Assembly (NCBI GenBank): GCA_020086605.1
Contig: JACBWW010000039.1
Location: 330,560 to 394,559, forward strand
DNA: 64,000 bases
Direction: 5' to 3'
DNA from: Lanius collurio
Lineage: Eukaryota; Chordata; Aves; Passeriformes; Laniidae
Shown here: positions 59,771-64,000 of the stretch, one piece after another
How the letters are laid out: each line of letters begins with the position of its first letter
How positions within the stretch are numbered: position 1 is the first letter of the stretch
Notes under the pieces: model-generated
The model's input: only the letters and a program-made list of their open reading frames with translations
Database searches by the model: none
Told to the model about the DNA's origin: nothing
Made by a program: the position numbers and the translations under genes

Positions 59771-60229
59771 AAAGACTACAGATTTAATCTAGCTCAAGAG
59801 AGGGAAAGGGAAAGGTCACAGCTCCGTCAAGCTCGGAGGAAAGCGATCCGACGGGCAGACGGCACAGCAGCCCTGGACAGCATGCTATGCTCCAGCCTCA
59901 CAACACATCCTCTGTGGTGCAATTTGGAAGCATTTAAGCTCAGCTGCCTTAAACACAGCCCGGACCAAGAATAGCCTCCTCTCCCGGGCACAGGTCAGGC
60001 GATGCTGAGTCACTTGCTGGCCGGCCCCAGGCTTTTCAGCTGCCTTGGGCTCGGCCTCCTTAAAGACACACACAGCCCCAGCTCCAGCTGGGCACGACCA
60101 GACAGGGATGGCACCCTCGGATGCCAGAGAGTTTAGCCAGATGCATGATTCCAATATGAATTCTTGGTTCGTACCGCCCTGTTTCCCTCCAGCTTCGGAG
60201 CGCAGCACTGCTGCTGCCTTCCTGCCCAT

Positions 60230-60640
60230 TCAAAGCTACATTCATACATCTCTTTGTAATTATGAATCAACTCCCAGGCATCGGTGCGCACCCCAGGCTC
60301 ACACAGAACGGCAAACAATATACTGTCACGGGTTGCATCAGCTGCACGATGCTCTCTCATGCCTTCAGGCTCGCTAAAGCTGATCCAACGCTAATATAAT
60401 AATAGCCTTTTTACCCGCCTCCTCCCCCAACAATTACCGGGGGCTTGGAAAGCCATTGAAATGCAAATAGCACACGGAGAGGTTATTGGGGAAGCAGACT
60501 GAGAAGGTACAAATGCTGTCCTGCTAGTTTCCTTTAGTTTGACACGAACGGGATTGTAATCCTGAATTTCTCTTTGTGTAAACAGGGAGAGAGGCAATAT
60601 TGTGAATGTACAGACGGCCATGTGTAGCAGCTGAAGTGCA
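60230..60640. other. Candidate conserved non-coding / enhancer block with POU octamer
   Basis: A repeat-free block containing a perfect ATGCAAAT octamer (60,461-60,468), TTTGTAATTATGAATCA (TAATTA core), a CAATTACCGG core and a CTAATATAATAATAG stretch. It lies between the CpG block at 58.8 kb and the CpG island at 61.7 kb. Regulatory function is inferred and conservation is untested. Confidence 0.3.
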
Positions 60641-61494
60641 TCTTCTCCAGCATCGCTTCTCTGTACCTGGGACCCCCGTTACTCCCCTTAGTTGCTGCAG
60701 TAGCAGAGAATTGCACAGCACAGAAACGTATGCAGCTCGGATTACACGAGCGTGCCCAAGTACACTAACTCACAGAAACGCACCCAGTGTGGGTTTGAGG
60801 GACCTTGCCCCCTCAAGGAAAGGCACTTTGGAGCCTGCAGTTTGCTCTGTGGCCATAGATGAAAGTCAGAAATACAGCATTCCTGCCCTGTTATCTCACC
60901 GCATCCTTCAACCCAGGCGCTTCTACAGAGCACAGCACAGGAAGCCCCCATGGTCTGTTTACCTACTATCTTTTCAGGTAATGTTTTCGCCAAGGACAAA
61001 AAAGGGCTTTCTGGACCCAAGGCAGTCCTGACACTCGGCTGGAGCAGCCACGAACAGCAGCGCATACCAGCTGCTGTGAGGTGACATGGGACTACGATGT
61101 CCCAGACACTTTAGGCTCTCAGTCCCCATTAAAGCTTCAGGAATACCTCCTAAAACCAGGCTGCATCCTCATCCCCTTTTCTGTAGCAAAAGCACCTACA
61201 AATATCCCAAAGAAGATGGTTACGTGTTATTAACAATTCCCTACCCCCGTTCAATAGAGAAGAGGGTCCAGCACCAGGGGTAGCTTGTTTGCTTTGGCGA
61301 GGAGGTGGCTGAGGACAGCTCTAACGGCAGTTTCCAGCTACTCAAGAGCTGCTATTAAGACGACAGAGCCAACACAGCTGCGGGTGATGGCTAAAGGGTC
61401 AGTGGGAAGGGTAGACTGAACCCCGGAGAATCTTCTTCCCAAGGTAGAGGGATAGCACGGCCATTGGTCATCTCAAGGGAGGTGGGGAAGCTTT

Positions 61495-61625
61495 CAGCCC
61501 TGGAAGTTTTCGGACATGGCTGTGGCTCATGTAACCTGGTGCCCATGGGTTCTGCTCCGAGGGGGCCTTTGGGCTGGAGACCTCCAGAGGTCGCTTCCAG
61601 CCAACAATTCCGTAGCTCCGTAACC
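61495..61625 (+). mobile_element. CR1: Diverged CR1 LINE 3' end, plus orientation
   Basis: 'caacctggtg'-like and 'gggctggagacctccagaggtcgcttccagccaacaattccgtag' segments correspond to the CR1 3' end (gagacctccagaggtcccttccaac... in better copies). The terminal repeat is CpG-altered and not clean. It abuts the CpG island. Confidence 0.55.
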
Positions 61626-61739
61626 TCCACGTTAAATATTTGGCATTAAAGGGTGAAACGGCAGCAGCTCCTTCCTTTGTACTTCTGTACTTTCCCTGGA
61701 GCAGGGCAGAGCCCCCAAGCCCACACCACCGCCCCACGC

Positions 61740-62363
61740 TAGCACCTCTGCGGCCTCCCAGCTGGAATAGGCGGCCGTCCCAGCGCCGGGGGTCGTGCCC
61801 GCGGCCACACGGGGCTGTCCCTGCCCCCCGGGTGCTGCCTCCGGGCTCCCCCCGACGCGGGGTGCTGCTGCCGGGGGTGATGGACGGAGGGGTCCGGCAG
61901 CAGCAGCCCCATCCCCTCTCCGCTTCCCTGCGCGTCTCCCCATCGCTGGTTGCCTCCCGGATCTCCTCGCTCGGGTGAGCAGATGTGCGGCTGACGCCGG
62001 AGACAGCCCCGCTCACGCCCGGCGGAAGGATGCGCGCCGGGGCCGCATTTTCGCCGAGAGGAAGAGGCCGGCAGGTGCCGGGGCTCAGCCATCCCCCGGG
62101 GGCCGCGGGGGCTCCCCTCAGCCGCCCCCTCCCCTGTGTGGGGCCGGGGCGGGGGCGCGGCCTGGCGCGGAGGGCGGGGAGCGGTGGCGCGGAGCGCCCG
62201 CCCCTCACGGCCGCGTCCCGCCCCGGCGGAGACGGGAGCCGTGAGGGGCGGGCGCTCCGCGCCACCGCTCCCCGCCCTCCGCGCCAGGCCGCGCCCCCGC
62301 CCCGGCCCCACACAGGGGAGGGGGCGGCTGAGGGGAGCCCCCGCGGCCCCCGGGGGATGGCTG
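61740..62363. promoter_or_regulatory. Strong CpG island, likely promoter of an unidentified gene
   Basis: GC content is very high with dense CpG from about 61,740 to the gap, including GC-box-like ggggcggg runs. This is the second island in the window and is 35 kb from HMGB3. No protein family is recognisable in any frame. Its last 278 bases are a perfect inverted repeat, so part of the island's sequence may be duplicated artificially. In human, CD99L2 lies upstream of HMGB3 on the opposite strand; if the order is conserved this could be its promoter, but no CD99L2 coding sequence is visible. Confidence 0.6.
62086..62363. repeat. Perfect 126-bp inverted repeat abutting the gap
   Basis: The left arm 62,086-62,211 and right arm 62,238-62,363 are exact reverse complements, separated by a 26-nt spacer (62,212-62,237). 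The right arm stops exactly at the first N of the gap. Perfect identity over 126 bp in hypermutable CpG sequence, ending at an assembly gap, points to a fold-back artefact; a genuine recent palindrome is the alternative. Confidence 0.95.
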
Positions 62364-62594
62364 NNNNNNNNNNNNNNNNNNNNNNNNNNNNNNNNNNNNN
62401 NNNNNNNNNNNNNNNNNNNNNNNNNNNNNNNNNNNNNNNNNNNNNNNNNNNNNNNNNNNNNNNNNNNNNNNNNNNNNNNNNNNNNNNNNNNNNNNNNNNN
62501 NNNNNNNNNNNNNNNNNNNNNNNNNNNNNNNNNNNNNNNNNNNNNNNNNNNNNNNNNNNNNNNNNNNNNNNNNNNNNNNNNNNNNNNNNNNNNN
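62364..62594. other. Assembly gap (231 N)
   Basis: A run of N only, next to a GC-rich palindrome. Open frames that cross it are not real. Confidence 0.99.
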
Positions 62595-64000
62595 CTGTGT
62601 GACCCAAATTTGTTGGGCTGCTGGTTGTATTCTCACTCTTTTTTTGGTACCACTGTTATTTTTCCAGCTCAGAATAATCTAACCCAGAAATCGGTCCCAG
62701 CTGAACAACAGGAAGGAAAAAAATTACCTTTTTTTTTTTTTTTTTTGGAGGGCAGGGATGAAGACATTAAGATCAATGCAAGCTCTTTTAAGGAAACAAC
62801 TCTTTGTTTCCTTAAAAAAACACAACGGTACTCTTAAAAAGATGTTTGTTTCAATTGAAGAGAAGGGTCCTTCTCAAGGTTATACAGAGAAAATTGACAG
62901 CAATTATGTAAAAGGGCCCAGGAAAGTTTTTCTAAACAAAATCTGCTATTAGCTAGGAGGCACCTGGCAAGCATAGGCTGGTTAGACGATGGCATGAAAG
63001 CAGATTGCGAACTGAACCCCAAGCAGTCTTTGCTGTTGAAATAGATCAGGTTTTCCATGAGTCAGCCTGGAATTAGTTTGTTTGTATTTGGTACTTACCT
63101 GTTTGTGCACCTGGAATGGTAACCGTGTGATACAGAGTTGCTTATGCTGACCAGGTTAGCGGCTGCATTTTTGATTGGAGGATATCAGTTTGACAGGCTG
63201 AGCTGAGACGGTGCATAAAGTCCTGATTTTAGGTTAAAATAAAAAAAAAAAATCTGATTAGTCAGTACTAAAGCTGTTTGCATTCTGAGTTTTTCGCAAT
63301 ATGGGCAAACAAAAATGCTGTTCTGTTTCATTTTGGAGCTCTTGGGCTGCAGGGTCCAACTCTTAAATATCATTGGTTATGTTTGTATCAAAATGAATTT
63401 GACTGAAACATCCATAAATCATTCCTGCCAGCGTGAGGCTTCACAGGTAATTGAACAACATTAAGTTTGTCTCCTCTCCGAACTGCTTTAAATTACCTCT
63501 CCATGGCAATCACTGTGCAAGGGGAAGCGGGCTCTGCACTTGCGACCTCTCCCGTGCAGAGCCTTGCCGACACGGGGCACACCGAACGAGGGGCTGGTGT
63601 GCGGCACAGCCTTTCCACGTGGCCTCTGGTTCCTCCCCCGGTGTATTCCAGCAGTGACTCTCGAAACCCCTCGTGGATGCCTGCTCCTCCCCCTCTTCCC
63701 AAATGTGTTGGAGCAGTTTTGCAGCACTGTGAGAGAGGCTTGGGATTCCTTCCCTACCTGAGCACCCAACTGGCCTTTTGGGTACCAGCACAACCTTCCT
63801 GCCATCATCCTGTACCCATGGGAAAATAACAGGTGTTGGGAAGGCTGGGAGTTTCCCAGGCAGGGCATTCCAATGCCATTTCTTCAGAACAGCAGCAATA
63901 GAAATCACACTTCTTCGTTGCCTCTATTTCCCAGCTTGATTTTTGGCTTCTTGTTCTGAAACAGTTGCTCCAGCAGTGTTGAAGGTGGGCTGTGGGCAGC
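62595..64000. other. Right-end sequence without recognisable genes
   Basis: AT-rich to average-GC sequence after the gap, with a T18 run (62,729-62,746) and an A-run (63,239-63,252). No exon was recognised on either strand. If the CpG island is a promoter firing rightward, this would be the start of its first intron. Confidence 0.45.
62729..62746. repeat. T18 homopolymer
   Basis: An uninterrupted run of 18 T. No retroelement body was recognised to its left. Confidence 0.85.

Noticed and set aside
61468..62837. Several long open frames across or next to the second gap
   Set aside because: They include N and a perfect palindrome, so the same peptides appear on both strands. They are artefacts of GC-rich, probably mis-assembled sequence.
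1..64000. A bacterial, phage, CRISPR or other exotic mobile system
   Set aside because: The window is vertebrate DNA with CR1 elements and a spliced gene. No direct-repeat arrays with spacers, integrases, transposase genes, retroviral LTR pairs or toxin-like genes were seen on either strand.

Overview
This is vertebrate nuclear DNA, almost certainly from a bird. Two observations support that. Several degraded LINEs end in the avian CR1 signature (a 'ccaact/ccaatc ... gattctatgattct' type 3' end). The only confidently identifiable gene is a compact, intron-containing HMGB3 that encodes 202 aa. There are no operons, phage genes, CRISPR arrays or other prokaryotic features. Nearly all of the long open frames are chance frames in non-coding DNA.

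Layout. From 1 to about 21.35 kb the sequence is gene-free, with one pair of oppositely oriented CR1 fragments (15.94-16.49 kb), small simple repeats and a few AT-rich blocks that look like possible conserved non-coding elements. HMGB3 lies on the minus strand from about 21.36 kb to about 26 kb. It has a 1.33 kb 3'UTR, four coding exons separated by three introns of about 500 bp, a longer intron 1, and a CpG-island promoter. That promoter is interrupted by a 362-base assembly gap (25,943-26,304), which probably hides the non-coding first exon. From 26.6 to about 58.6 kb is another gene-poor stretch with two clear CR1 3' ends (44.56-44.86 and 53.94-54.36 kb). From 58.6 to 62.4 kb the sequence becomes CpG-richer and less repetitive. 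It holds a CpG-dense block (58.78-59.04 kb), a run of enhancer-like AT-rich sequence (59.1-60.64 kb) and a second strong CpG island (61.74-62.36 kb). That island ends in a perfect 126-bp inverted repeat directly against a second gap (62,364-62,594). The final 1.4 kb has no recognisable exon.

Function. HMGB3 is a two-HMG-box chromatin protein that bends DNA, and every splice junction between its coding exons can be read here. Its 3'UTR carries five matches to the Pumilio recognition element in the sense orientation. The most distal one overlaps the likely ATTAAA polyadenylation signal, which suggests post-transcriptional control. The right-hand CpG island may be the promoter of a neighbouring gene; by human Xq28 gene order a divergent CD99L2 is a candidate, but no CD99L2 exon is visible. 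I found no evidence of a novel biological system. The most notable points are the Pumilio-site cluster and the palindrome at the gap edge, which is probably an assembly or sequencing fold-back.
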